Shown here piece by piece: positions 18,590 to 27,384 of a DNA stretch of 64,000 bases. Under the pieces are notes generated by a model. That model was not told the origin of the DNA. It searched no databases and saw nothing but the letters and a program-made list of their open reading frames with translations. Source of the DNA: Dehalococcoidia bacterium (GTDB taxonomy: Bacteria > Chloroflexota > Dehalococcoidia > GIF9 > AB-539-J10); assembly GCA_030615625.1 (NCBI GenBank), contig JAUWYX010000001.1, positions 62,001 to 126,000 on the forward strand, given 5' to 3'. The translations under genes and the position numbers were made by a program. The first letter of the stretch is position 1. The number at the start of each line of letters is the position of its first letter.

Positions 18590-19015
18590 CAAGCACCAAA
18601 TCCTGAGCATACGCATTCAACCATCAGCAGCCAGTTTTCAGTTTCCTTGCCTGCGGAAAGCCACACTATTGTCTACTGTCTACTGACCACTGATTACTGT
18701 ACGCCTTTGTCATTTGGATTTAGGCATTTGGGTTTCTTCTTGTTGGTTCGTAGGAAATCCCCCAAAAGTACCGGAAAGGCGAGGGAATTTCGCTTTTCCA
18801 GCGACTAATAATATGACGAAGGTAATAGGTTATTCATACTATGAGACGCATGGAAAGATATGGCGGTCGTGAAGAGCTATTGGCAATCTCGGGCTCCACT
18901 TGTCTTTGCGAGGCACGGGATTCCTTGCTTACGCTTGGAACAGGCTCCGCAATCTCTGTCCACCCGTCTTTGCGAGGCGCCTTTCCGCAATCTCTGCGTT
19001 GGGCAGTGGGATTGA
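18590..19015. repeat. Further degenerate repeat copies in the intergenic region
   Basis: ccaagcaccaaatcctgagc; cctttgtcatttggatttaggcatttggg; gtctttgcgaggcgcc...gcaatctctg. Confidence 0.6.
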
Positions 19016-19104
19016 CGGGACCGGCGTACTAAATTGACGAGAGGAAACACCGAAGCTATAATGTTATTAATGGACCGTAATCCGGTACTATTGCGGGTGA
19101 AATC

Positions 19105-20262
19105 ATGAAAACTATGATGAAGAGATTAGCAAGAGACGAAAAGGGGGCGGCGCTGGTCATGGTCCTGATTCTGCTCCTGATTAGCGGGCTCATCATCGGT
19201 CCCCTGCTGTCTTATATGGGCACCGGGCTTATCACCGGTGAAGTCTATGAGACGAGGACGGCTGAGCTTTATGCCGCCGATGCCGGGGTAGAGGACGCCA
19301 TATGGAAGATACAGAATAACGAAGGTAACCTGCCTTGTAGTCCGGGCCACTCCTGGTCTTACAATATAACCGATGTTAATGGCAAAAGCCTGCAAATATC
19401 TATAGAGTATGTAGGTGAGGGCATTTACAGAATTACCTCGATAGCCGTCACCGACGATGGTGGTGGTACTGCGGCCATCACCGGTACCGAAATAGAGGCT
19501 TATGTTACCGGTGTGAGTGCTGACTTTTCTGGCTTACTAGATAACGTTATTACCAGTCAGAATGGAATTGAATACCCACCATCTCGGGACATCAACTATC
19601 CTGAAGGACATGGCCCGGTAGACTATTATGGTGGTCTCTGGCCGACACCGGAGGGACTCGCCGAGTTCTACTGGCCGAATGTCGCAGGCGTGGAGCCATA
19701 CGATTCAGACATCTTAGACCTTGAAGGCGAGGACGATTCGTTGGGGCCGTTCTATAGAGACGGCGGATTGGAAATCCTGAACTCGATTAAGACTGACCCT
19801 CCACCTACTTTAACCCTTACTGGAACTGTTTACATTACCGGTGACACAGAAATCGGCGGCACGAAACACGACTTTACCCTTGACTTAAACGGTCAGACTA
19901 TCTTTGTTGCCAGCAATTCTTCTGCCCCCGAGAAAGCACTTTGGATAGGGGGGAAGTGTAGCATCATCGGTCCCGGCGTCATTATAGCTGTAGGGGACGT
20001 CTATTTTGAGCCAAATATACCAGTAGGCATGACCGACCCCATATTTATATTGTCAGTTTCGGGCGAAACCACTTTACAGCCCGGAGGTGCTTTCTATGGT
20101 GCCATAGCTGGTAGTGTCGAGGTGGATTTACAACCCAACACAAGCCTAAATTATCCAGAAGCGGGTTTTGGAGACGGCATTAACTTCCCCGGTTTTGGTG
20201 AACCTACGCAGCTAGTTTACAGCATTGATTCCTGGGAGGTTATCCCGCTTTGGCGGGAGTAG
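19105..20262 (+). CDS. PilX-like pilus-assembly protein, tandem paralog 1
   Basis: DEKGAALVMVLILLLISGLIIGPLLSYMGTG...AADAGVEDAIWKIQ. Confidence 0.75.
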   Translation: MKTMMKRLARDEKGAALVMVLILLLISGLIIGPLLSYMGTGLITGEVYETRTAELYAADAGVEDAIWKIQNNEGNLPCSPGHSWSYNITDVNGKSLQISIEYVGEGIYRITSIAVTDDGGGTAAITGTEIEAYVTGVSADFSGLLDNVITSQNGIEYPPSRDINYPEGHGPVDYYGGLWPTPEGLAEFYWPNVAGVEPYDSDILDLEGEDDSLGPFYRDGGLEILNSIKTDPPPTLTLTGTVYITGDTEIGGTKHDFTLDLNGQTIFVASNSSAPEKALWIGGKCSIIGPGVIIAVGDVYFEPNIPVGMTDPIFILSVSGETTLQPGGAFYGAIAGSVEVDLQPNTSLNYPEAGFGDGINFPGFGEPTQLVYSIDSWEVIPLWRE

Positions 20263-20304
20263 CCCGGCGGGTAATAAGAGTCGCTAACGATACTGAGATT
20301 AAGG

Positions 20305-20338
20305 AAAGAGGGCGGCATATAAAAGCCGCCCTCTTTTT
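20305..20338 (+). terminator. Rho-independent terminator
   Basis: aaagagggcggcatataaaagccgccctctttttgg. Confidence 0.85.
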
Positions 20339-20440
20339 GGTCTTCACATTCGGATTTCGGATTTGGCCAATATAGCCTCTCTTTCATGGCGACCTCTTCA
20401 CTGAACACTCGAGCGTGGCAAAATCATAGGACTTTGTCAC

Positions 20441-20484
20441 TATTACCAATGGGTGATTGACGCGGAACAGGATTGCTATATACT
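20441..20484 (+). promoter_or_regulatory. Promoter with shared upstream box TATTACCAATGGGTGATTGACG
   Basis: -35 TTGACG and -10 TATACT; box resembles those at 24405, 27335 (minus) and 58651. Confidence 0.55.
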
Positions 20485-20525
20485 GGTATTTAGCATAACG
20501 GCGAGGTGAAGCGAGGAAAATTGAT

Positions 20526-21680
20526 GTGAAGAGATTAATAAGAGATGAAAAGGGGCAGGCGCTGGTCATGGTCCTGATTCTGCTCCTTGTCGGCGGGCTC
20601 ATCAGCGGTCCCCTGCTGTCTTATATGGGCACCGAGCTTAACACCGGTGAAGTCTATGAGAGGAGGACTGATGAGCTTTATGCCGCCGATGCCGGGGTGG
20701 AGGATGCTGTCTGGAAGATACAGCAAGGAGAGGTGGCGCTTTGCCCTGGAGACCCGACGCACTCTTACAACATGTCCGATGTTAATGGCAAAAGCGTGGA
20801 TGTTACCATAACATCTTTTGATGGTTCAGGTAACCTGACCTTGACTTATCGCGTCGTAGCAACGGCTACCGGCGATGGCAGCGGGACCGAAATAGAGGCT
20901 TATATTTTCGGTGTCAACCCGTATGGTGATTATGCCGGCCTACTGGGTCAAGTTATTACCAGCCTGAATGAAATTGAGATCGCCCCAGGGGCGAATATCA
21001 CCCCTCCAGTGGGAGAAGAGCATGGCCCGATAGAGTATTATGAGGCCTCCTGGCCGACAGGGGAGGAACTTGCCGATTTCTACCTGGATGATGTCGCAGG
21101 CGCGGAGCCATACGATTCAGCCACCCTAGACCTTGACGGCGAGGACGATTGGATAGGGCCGTTTTATAGAGACGGCGAACTGGATATCGTGAGCACAAGC
21201 AATACTCCCGCTACTTTAACCCTTACCGGGACTGTTTACATTACCGGTGACACACAAATATACGGACCTACTTCCGTTGAGCCCTTCAAGCTGACCCTTG
21301 ACTTAAACGGGCAGACCATATTTGTTGCGAGTAATACCACTGGCAGCCATAATGCGCTTGAAATCCAGAAGTGTAACATCATCGGTCCCGGCATTATTAT
21401 AGCTGTAGGGAACATCTATTTTGCACCAAAGGCAGAATCAGGTGTGACCGATCCCATATTTGTAATGTCAGTTGAGGGCATAACCAATGTACAGCCCGGA
21501 GGTGATTTCTACGGTTCTATAGCTGGCAGTGTCGTGGTGGATTTACAACCCAACACAAGCATAAGTTATCCAGAAGGGGGGTTTGACGAATACGAACTTA
21601 ACTTCCTTATTGGTTTTCAAATGCTAATCTTCCACATTGCTTCGTGGGAGGTTATCCCGCTTCCGCCGGAGGAAGTTTAG
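20526..21680 (+). CDS. PilX-like pilus-assembly protein, tandem paralog 2
   Basis: DEKGQALVMVLILLLVGGLISGPLLSYMGTELNTGEVYERRTDELYAADAGVEDAVWKIQ; extensive similarity to the preceding gene. Confidence 0.75.
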   Translation: MKRLIRDEKGQALVMVLILLLVGGLISGPLLSYMGTELNTGEVYERRTDELYAADAGVEDAVWKIQQGEVALCPGDPTHSYNMSDVNGKSVDVTITSFDGSGNLTLTYRVVATATGDGSGTEIEAYIFGVNPYGDYAGLLGQVITSLNEIEIAPGANITPPVGEEHGPIEYYEASWPTGEELADFYLDDVAGAEPYDSATLDLDGEDDWIGPFYRDGELDIVSTSNTPATLTLTGTVYITGDTQIYGPTSVEPFKLTLDLNGQTIFVASNTTGSHNALEIQKCNIIGPGIIIAVGNIYFAPKAESGVTDPIFVMSVEGITNVQPGGDFYGSIAGSVVVDLQPNTSISYPEGGFDEYELNFLIGFQMLIFHIASWEVIPLPPEEV

Positions 21681-21721
21681 CGGGTAATAAGACTTGTTAG
21701 TGAGGTTGAGATTAAGTAAGG

Positions 21722-21743
21722 AGGCGGCATATAAATGCCGCCT
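21722..21743 (+). terminator. Hairpin terminator candidate
   Basis: aggcggcatataaatgccgcct, similar to 20305-20338 but with a weak T-tract. Confidence 0.5.
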
Positions 21744-21829
21744 AAAAATATGGAAAAGGCAAAAATATTTGGGAAACCACTAGACAGACTTTTTAGACGA
21801 TGGTATATTAGAAGGAAGCAGAGTAGGTT

Positions 21830-22414
21830 ATGAAGCTGAGTAAGAAAGTCGGGCTGATTGTCGGAATCGTCATTTTAGCTGTTGTCCTCGGCATCCTGTT
21901 CACGATTTACGCCGGGCAGGCTAGAGAGAGGGGGGACTTGCAGGATAGGCTGTCGAGAGATCAGACTCTCTTACCCACGCTTATTAAACAAAGGGACAGC
22001 CTGGAAGACCAACTGGCTCAAGCTCAATCATCGCTTGATAGCAGTCAGTCAAAATTCCCGGAATTGGTGGAGAGCATCGAGTACGGTGAGGACTTTTTTA
22101 AGATTGCTTATGGTCAGAAGTTATATACGATGGCAGGTGGGTGTGGGGTGGAGTTAACCAGGCTAACCGCATCACAGCCGATTAATAAAAAAGTAGGGAC
22201 TGTTACCTATTCTATTTCTTCATTTGTAGTAGTTGTCGAGGGCAACACCGATAATATACTCAAGTTCATCGATGCTATAGGAACTGGTATTGATTACGAC
22301 CTATCCTGGAGCTTCCAGCTACCCTGGAGCGTTGACGTGCATAGCATAAACATAGAAGTTAACAAGTCAAAAGCTACCATCTCGCTGAATATCTACGGCT
22401 ATAAAGGTACATAA
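21830..22414 (+). CDS. PilO-like T4P assembly protein
   Basis: N-terminal TM helix, coiled coil, gene position before PilM/N. Confidence 0.6.
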   Translation: MKLSKKVGLIVGIVILAVVLGILFTIYAGQARERGDLQDRLSRDQTLLPTLIKQRDSLEDQLAQAQSSLDSSQSKFPELVESIEYGEDFFKIAYGQKLYTMAGGCGVELTRLTASQPINKKVGTVTYSISSFVVVVEGNTDNILKFIDAIGTGIDYDLSWSFQLPWSVDVHSINIEVNKSKATISLNIYGYKGT

Positions 22415-22417
22415 AGC

Positions 22418-23842
22418 ATGGCGAAAAGAGTTACCACGTTATTTATCAGGGATAATAGCATTAACCTGCTGGTCATGAAGGGCGAAAAGGTGGAAAAGTG
22501 GGCTAGCTTACCACTGGAGCCAGGTCTGGTTAGCCAGGGGCTCATTGTTGACGAAGAGCAGGTAGCCGACAAGGTTAAGCAGGTATTTAAAGAGACAGGA
22601 GCAAAGGCAGGCAAGGTCATCAGCGCTTTAAGCGGGCATGATTCTCTGTATCGCGTCATATCCCTGCCCGAGCTGCCTGAAGCTGTAATTCCTGAGGCGG
22701 TGAGGCGTGAGGCACAGAGAACGATACCAACACCTTTAGAAGAGGTTTACTTTTCATACCAGAGCCTTCCTTCTCCGAGGGGAGAAAGTCGTGTTTTCCT
22801 GACCACCTTCCCCCGCAACGTGGTTGACGTTATGGTCAGAACGCTGCGCCAGGCCGGTGTTAAGCCACATATTATGGACTTAGCTCCCCTGGCCTTGTGC
22901 CGAATCCCGGATGAGCCCCGAGCAATCATTGTAAATGCCCGGTTAGACCACCTTGATCTCATAGTTCTGGCAGACAGGCTCCCTCAGGTCATCCGCAGGT
23001 TATCCCTGCCCACTGAGACTGAATCCTTAGAGGAAAAGCTGCCGTTTATCGCTGAAGAGTTCAACAGGACTGTTGCCTTCTATAATTCCAGCCATATGGA
23101 AAAGCCTTTAGATTCTACTGTGCCCGTGTTTGTCTGCGGCGACCTGGCAGAAGAACCGGATACCTGGCAGTCAGTGGTTGGCGGGGCAGGCTATTCGGTG
23201 TCAGCGTTGCCATCGCCTGTGGAACCCGCCGAGGGCTTCAACCCCAACGAATTCATGGTCAATATCGGGCTGGCTCTCAAGGAACTGCTGCCGGAAAAGG
23301 AAGAAGCTAACTTTTCATTAGTGAATTTTAATGCCCTCCCTGAAGCCTATGTGCCCCCGCGTTTCTCTATGGTACGAGTACTGATCCCCGTTGTTACTGT
23401 CATCGGTATCGGCCTGATTATCCTCGCCGTAATTCTTATCCTGTATAATCGCACCGAGATTGCGACATTGCGTTCCGAGGTGACAATTGCTGAGACCAGC
23501 GTTATCCAGCTGCAGCTGGACACAGCGACATTGAAAGCACAGGTTGGGTCGGCAAAAACTATCGCCGATGCCCTTAATGCCAGATTTATCACCATGGAAC
23601 GGGGGCGGGCGAGCGTTTATCTGGATTTACGCGAGATTGTAGACTTAGCGAACCAGAATGTGTTCTTCGTCCAAGTTGAGCATAAGGGCAGCTCAATAAT
23701 TGTGAAGGGGGCGGCTCCAAATGTGGGACTCATTTACAGTTATGCCCGAGATTTGAGGGAGAGCCCCAGATTCTCGAGAGTTTGGGTCGCGCGTGTCCAG
23801 GAGGACGGCCCGTGGAGTTTTGAGTTCTCCTTAACCAAATAA
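22418..23842 (+). CDS. PilM-PilN fusion-type T4P assembly protein
   Basis: PilM-like VISLPELPEAVIPEAVRREAQRTIPTPLEEVYFSY; C-terminal TM plus PilN-like coiled coil. Confidence 0.75.
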   Translation: MAKRVTTLFIRDNSINLLVMKGEKVEKWASLPLEPGLVSQGLIVDEEQVADKVKQVFKETGAKAGKVISALSGHDSLYRVISLPELPEAVIPEAVRREAQRTIPTPLEEVYFSYQSLPSPRGESRVFLTTFPRNVVDVMVRTLRQAGVKPHIMDLAPLALCRIPDEPRAIIVNARLDHLDLIVLADRLPQVIRRLSLPTETESLEEKLPFIAEEFNRTVAFYNSSHMEKPLDSTVPVFVCGDLAEEPDTWQSVVGGAGYSVSALPSPVEPAEGFNPNEFMVNIGLALKELLPEKEEANFSLVNFNALPEAYVPPRFSMVRVLIPVVTVIGIGLIILAVILILYNRTEIATLRSEVTIAETSVIQLQLDTATLKAQVGSAKTIADALNARFITMERGRASVYLDLREIVDLANQNVFFVQVEHKGSSIIVKGAAPNVGLIYSYARDLRESPRFSRVWVARVQEDGPWSFEFSLTK

Positions 23843-23889
23843 AGTTATTCGCAAAAATGGTGGCAGGGATTTATTCCCCGCTTCTACAA

Positions 23890-24375
23890 AAGGATAAATC
23901 CCGAATCCCAAGCACCAAATCCTAAACAATATCAAATGACAAGGTTCAAATGCCAAATCAAGCCCAAAATTCAAATGACAAAAAGAAGTACGACCTTGAA
24001 GAACGAACTGCACAATTCGGCGAAGCAATTATTGAACTTGTAAAAACTTTCCCTAAAGACCCTATCAATAGTCCATTTATCAGTCAAATAGTAAGAGCAG
24101 GAACCAGTATCGGGGCAAACTACGTGGAAGCAGACGGAGCACAATCCAGGAAAGATTTCCGACATAAAATTTCTATCTGCAAAAAAGAGTCAAAGGAGAC
24201 AAAGCATTGGCTCAGAATGATTGCCAAGGCAAATCCCACTAGGCGAGATGAGTGCCAAAAGTTATTGAGGGAAGCCCAAGAGCTTAGTTTGATATTTTCT
24301 TCCATTCTTTTGCCGAAGAAGTAGGTTTGGCATTTAGGCATTTGGATTTCAATTGTCATTTGGATTTTGGCGAAT
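23890..24375 (+). repeat. Dispersed AT-rich repeat, ORF-containing form
   Basis: Left half 23890-23990 and right half 24317-24375 match the solo copies; the four-helix-bundle ORF interrupts at AGAAGTA (23984-23990 and 24317-24323). Confidence 0.75.
23950..24324 (+). CDS. Four-helix bundle protein (23S rRNA intervening-sequence/S23 family)
   Basis: IVRAGTSIGANYVEADGAQSRKDFRHKISICKKESKETKHWLRMI; N-terminus encoded by repeat sequence. Confidence 0.88.
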   Translation: MPNQAQNSNDKKKYDLEERTAQFGEAIIELVKTFPKDPINSPFISQIVRAGTSIGANYVEADGAQSRKDFRHKISICKKESKETKHWLRMIAKANPTRRDECQKLLREAQELSLIFSSILLPKK

Positions 24376-24404
24376 GGATTTGGGGGAAAGAGGATGGTGA
24401 GACT

Positions 24405-24461
24405 AATACTATATTCCTATTACTAATGGGGTATTGACAGTAAGGATGAAGGAAGCTTACA
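24405..24461 (+). promoter_or_regulatory. Promoter region of pilT with shared box AATACTATATTCCTATTACTAATGGGGTATTGACAG
   Basis: 34/36 identical to minus-strand 27370-27335 upstream of the pilin gene. Confidence 0.6.
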
Positions 24462-24543
24462 CTATATTATAAATATACTTAAATATACTACAAATCAGCG
24501 GTAAAATTTGGGATTTATGTGATTTCTATAAGAGGGAAAAGAT

Positions 24544-25617
24544 ATGGATGTTTTTTCATTGCTTCGGACAGGTAAGTCAAGACGGGCTAGCGATTTACAT
24601 ATGGTTGTTGGCAGCCCGGCAACGTTCCGCATCGACGGCTCCCTGGAACCAGCAGACGGTGTAGCTCCACTAACTCCTGAGGATGTAAACGAAGCTTTTC
24701 TCCAGCTAACCACGCCTGAGGAGAGGGAACACTTCCACCGCCAACTGGAGCTTGATTTTGGCTATACGTTACCTGATGTCGGTCGTCTGCGATGCAATGC
24801 CGCTCAGCAGCGCGGGTCTATCAGCCTTGCTCTGCGCCTGTTGCCACCAAAAATCCCCACCCTGGACGAGCTGGAGCTGCCTGCGATATGTAAGGAGCTT
24901 GCCATGAAGCCCAGAGGACTGGTAGTGATTACGGGACCTACCGGCAGTGGTAAAAGTACCACCATGGCAGCTATGATTCAACACTTGAATACTCATGAAA
25001 CCCGCCATGTAGTTACCATTGAAGACCCCATAGAATATGTTCACACCAGCATTAAATGTGCTGTGACCCAGCGTCAGTTGGGCACTGATACCTTATCCTT
25101 TGACAATGCTCTGAAACACATCTTAAGGCAGGACCCGGATGTGATTCTGGTCGGCGAGATGAGAGATCCGGAGACTGCCGACGCTGTCCTTACCGTAGCT
25201 GAGACAGGGCACTTTATATTAACTACCGGTCATGCCCCCAGCGCTACTCAGGCAATAGAGAGAATAATTGATTTGTTCCCACCTCATCAGCGCCACCTGG
25301 CCCAGACACGGCTGGCTTCTTTACTTATTGGTGCGCTATGTCAGGTGCTTGTGCCCCGGGCTGATGGTTCAGGGAGGGTAGCCGCCGTAGAAGTCATGCT
25401 CGGCAATCCGGCAGTGAAAAACCTCATTCGGGAAGGCAAAATCTACCAGTTACCCAATGTAATCCGTACCCACCGGGACATGGGCATGATTTCGCTTGAC
25501 GAAGCCCTGGTCGAGATCTACCTCAAGGGAATCATCACTGGCAAAATCGTGCTCGATTTCTGCAATGACCGCCAGGAAGTGGAAAAGCTCGTTGGCAAGA
25601 TTATAGTAACCGCCTAA
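24544..25617 (+). CDS. pilT: PilT-type T4P retraction ATPase
   Basis: ITGPTGSGKSTTMAAMIQHLN, VTIEDPIEYVH, LRQDPDVILVGEMRDPETADAVLTVAETGH. Confidence 0.93.
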   Translation: MDVFSLLRTGKSRRASDLHMVVGSPATFRIDGSLEPADGVAPLTPEDVNEAFLQLTTPEEREHFHRQLELDFGYTLPDVGRLRCNAAQQRGSISLALRLLPPKIPTLDELELPAICKELAMKPRGLVVITGPTGSGKSTTMAAMIQHLNTHETRHVVTIEDPIEYVHTSIKCAVTQRQLGTDTLSFDNALKHILRQDPDVILVGEMRDPETADAVLTVAETGHFILTTGHAPSATQAIERIIDLFPPHQRHLAQTRLASLLIGALCQVLVPRADGSGRVAAVEVMLGNPAVKNLIREGKIYQLPNVIRTHRDMGMISLDEALVEIYLKGIITGKIVLDFCNDRQEVEKLVGKIIVTA

Positions 25618-25689
25618 CACGACCTCCCTTCGCCCCAGATTTTTGTAGTTGCCTGATTTATCAGGCACTTCTCTTTTTGTGGCGTGACC

Positions 25690-25925
25690 CCTCAGGGTTA
25701 TGCGGCAATCCCCTGCCCTACAAGGTTGCTTCGGCACTGTCGTGCCTCGCAACGACAAAAGGGGGTGTCATTGCCTCAAAGAAGCCCAAATGTCAAAATC
25801 CAAATGACAATTGAAATCCAAATCCCAAAATGCCAAAAACATTTCTCTTTGTCATTTGAGCTTTGTCATTTGATATTGTTTAGGGTTTCCCCTTCAGGGC
25901 AAGGAAGAAGACACCTCGCAATGAC
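25690..25925. repeat. Composite repeat copy 1 (palindrome plus AT-rich element)
   Basis: ggttgcttcggcactgtcgtgcctcgcaacgacaaaagggggtgtcattgcctcaaagaagcccaaatgtcaaaatccaaatgacaattgaaatcc. Confidence 0.85.
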
Positions 25926-25934
25926 ATGGCCAAC

Positions 25935-26153
25935 CTATAGCTTTTCCCAGCTATCCTTGTCTATGCTTGCCTGCTTAAGAATCCTCGAGAGTAATTCCCT
26001 GCCGACGTCTCCCCGGTGCGGATTAGGAAGTCGCAAGCGAATCGTGCCTTTGAACATAAATTGGTGTTTTCCACCAGAATAGGGACCTTCAAAACCTAAG
26101 ATTTGTAAATATCTGATTAGCTCAGCTCTTTTTATAGTCCCAAGGCGGGGCAC
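25935..26153 (-). CDS. hicA: HicA-type toxin
   Basis: MPRLGTIKRAELIRYLQILGFEGPYSGGKHQFMFKGTIRLRLPNPHRGDVGRELLSRILKQASI. Confidence 0.85.
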   Translation of the reverse strand: MPRLGTIKRAELIRYLQILGFEGPYSGGKHQFMFKGTIRLRLPNPHRGDVGRELLSRILKQASIDKDSWEKL

Positions 26154-26395
26154 TAAACTGCTTCCTCTACTACCAATTTAATTCCGTCGACAATTGGCAA
26201 CGGTAGATGACGAGATATGCCAAGCATAATCCATTCCTCCAGGACTTCTTTCAGTTCGCTACGGCATGTTTCCAAGTCCTCAGCATTGGCATAAACACCA
26301 TCAAACCCAGGGATATATCCGTAAAATGTATTGTCATCACAGAGAATTTCATATTTTGCCTTCCTCATGGCTGCTTCGATATATTCTGTTAGCAT
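26153..26395 (-). CDS. hicB: HicB-type antitoxin (start revised from 26509)
   Basis: MLTEYIEAAMRKAKYEILCDDNTFYGYIPGFDGVYANAEDLETCRSELKEVLEEWIMLGISRHLPLP; the longer ORF start lies in repeat sequence. Confidence 0.8.
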   Translation of the reverse strand: MLTEYIEAAMRKAKYEILCDDNTFYGYIPGFDGVYANAEDLETCRSELKEVLEEWIMLGISRHLPLPIVDGIKLVVEEAV

Positions 26396-26474
26396 GACTA
26401 CTCTCTGTGCCAATTGTAGTATAAGCCAGCGAGCATTGTCAAAAGAAATTGTTCCAAGTGTAAGTGGGAAATTC

Positions 26475-26660
26475 CGCCGAGATTGCTTCGGCATTGCCGT
26501 GCCTCGCAACGACAGGGAGAGGTGTCATTGCCTCAAAGAAGCCCAAATGTCAAAATCCAAATGACAATTGAAATCCAAATGCTTAAAAGCTAAAACTACT
26601 CCGTTTTGTCATTGGGATTTTGAGCTTGATTTGACATTTGAGCCTTGTCATTTCAGTCTG
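26475..26660. repeat. Composite repeat copy 2
   Basis: gattgcttcggcattgccgtgcctcgcaacgacagggagaggtgtcattgcctcaaagaagcccaaatgtcaaaatccaaatgacaattgaaatcc. Confidence 0.85.
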
Positions 26661-26696
26661 TCCTTCGCGAGGGTTGACCGCTGACTACTTAGATAT

Positions 26697-26740
26697 AAAA
26701 AAGCCTACCGGCGGAGTCGCGTTAAGCAACCCCGCCGGTA
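26697..26740 (-). terminator. Rho-independent terminator of the pilin gene
   Basis: Minus strand: TACCGGCGGGGTTGCTTAACGCGACTCCGCCGGTAGGCTTTTTT. Confidence 0.85.
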
Positions 26741-26772
26741 AGTTATTCCAGATTATCTGTCTCGCCTCTTCG

Positions 26773-27177
26773 TTATGGTGTTACGACTCTCTTCCACTTC
26801 CCGTGAAACCCAGTCGCGCCGGTCTCGTAGTCAGTAAATTCAATTAAGACGTTCCAAGTACTATTCGACGCTCCTACTAACCACCCAAAATCATCATCGA
26901 TGTCGTAGATAGCCCCCGGCGTTCCTGAGATGTAGTCGGGCACCAGGAGGCTTGAATCGGCGGGCCACTCACCATACTCACCAAAGTAGCCCAGCGACCC
27001 CGTTTTCACCTGCTCTGCCTCGGAGTTGGCTGCGGACAGTTCGCCGGTAATCATAAACCCAGAGATGTTGGGGATAACCACGGCGGCGATAATGCCCAGG
27101 ATGGCCACCACGATAAGCAGCTCAATCAGGGTGAATCCTTTCTCTCCACGGTGCGCTATTTTCATAAATCTTCCCAT
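26773..27177 (-). CDS. Type IV pilin (possible major pilin)
   Basis: HRGEKG/FTLIELLIVVAILGIIAAVVIPN class III leader. Confidence 0.92.
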   Translation of the reverse strand: MGRFMKIAHRGEKGFTLIELLIVVAILGIIAAVVIPNISGFMITGELSAANSEAEQVKTGSLGYFGEYGEWPADSSLLVPDYISGTPGAIYDIDDDFGWLVGASNSTWNVLIEFTDYETGATGFHGKWKRVVTP

Positions 27178-27204
27178 TTTTTTGTTTTTCCTCCTTTCTT
27201 TAAA

Positions 27205-27370
27205 ATTTTTTGGATTTAGCTCCGATAATCTGCTTTATAGATATATTACTGTCTACTCTTCTTTCACCTCCTTCTGGTTTTCTGGATTTAGCTCCAGTGA
27301 TTCATTTATATTTATTGTAGCAGGATATTCGTAGCTGTCAATCGCCCATTAGTAATAGGAATATAGTATT
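27205..27370 (-). promoter_or_regulatory. Pilin promoter (shared box plus TTGACA/TACAAT) and long 5'UTR with two GGAGCTAAATCC motifs
   Basis: Minus strand: aatactatattcctattactaatgggcgattgacag; motifs at 27268-27302 and 27205-27228. Confidence 0.6.
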
Positions 27371-27384
27371 GGCCCCGCCATATG

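Noticed and set aside
25935-26395. HicAB as a novel toxin-antitoxin system
   Set aside because: Sequence and order match ordinary HicA/HicB; only its repeat-bracketed context is notable.
26396-26509. N-terminal extension of the HicB ORF
   Set aside because: The upstream part (MRGTAMPKQSRRNF...) includes repeat-derived sequence; MLTEYIEAAMRKAKYEI at 26395 is a typical HicB start.
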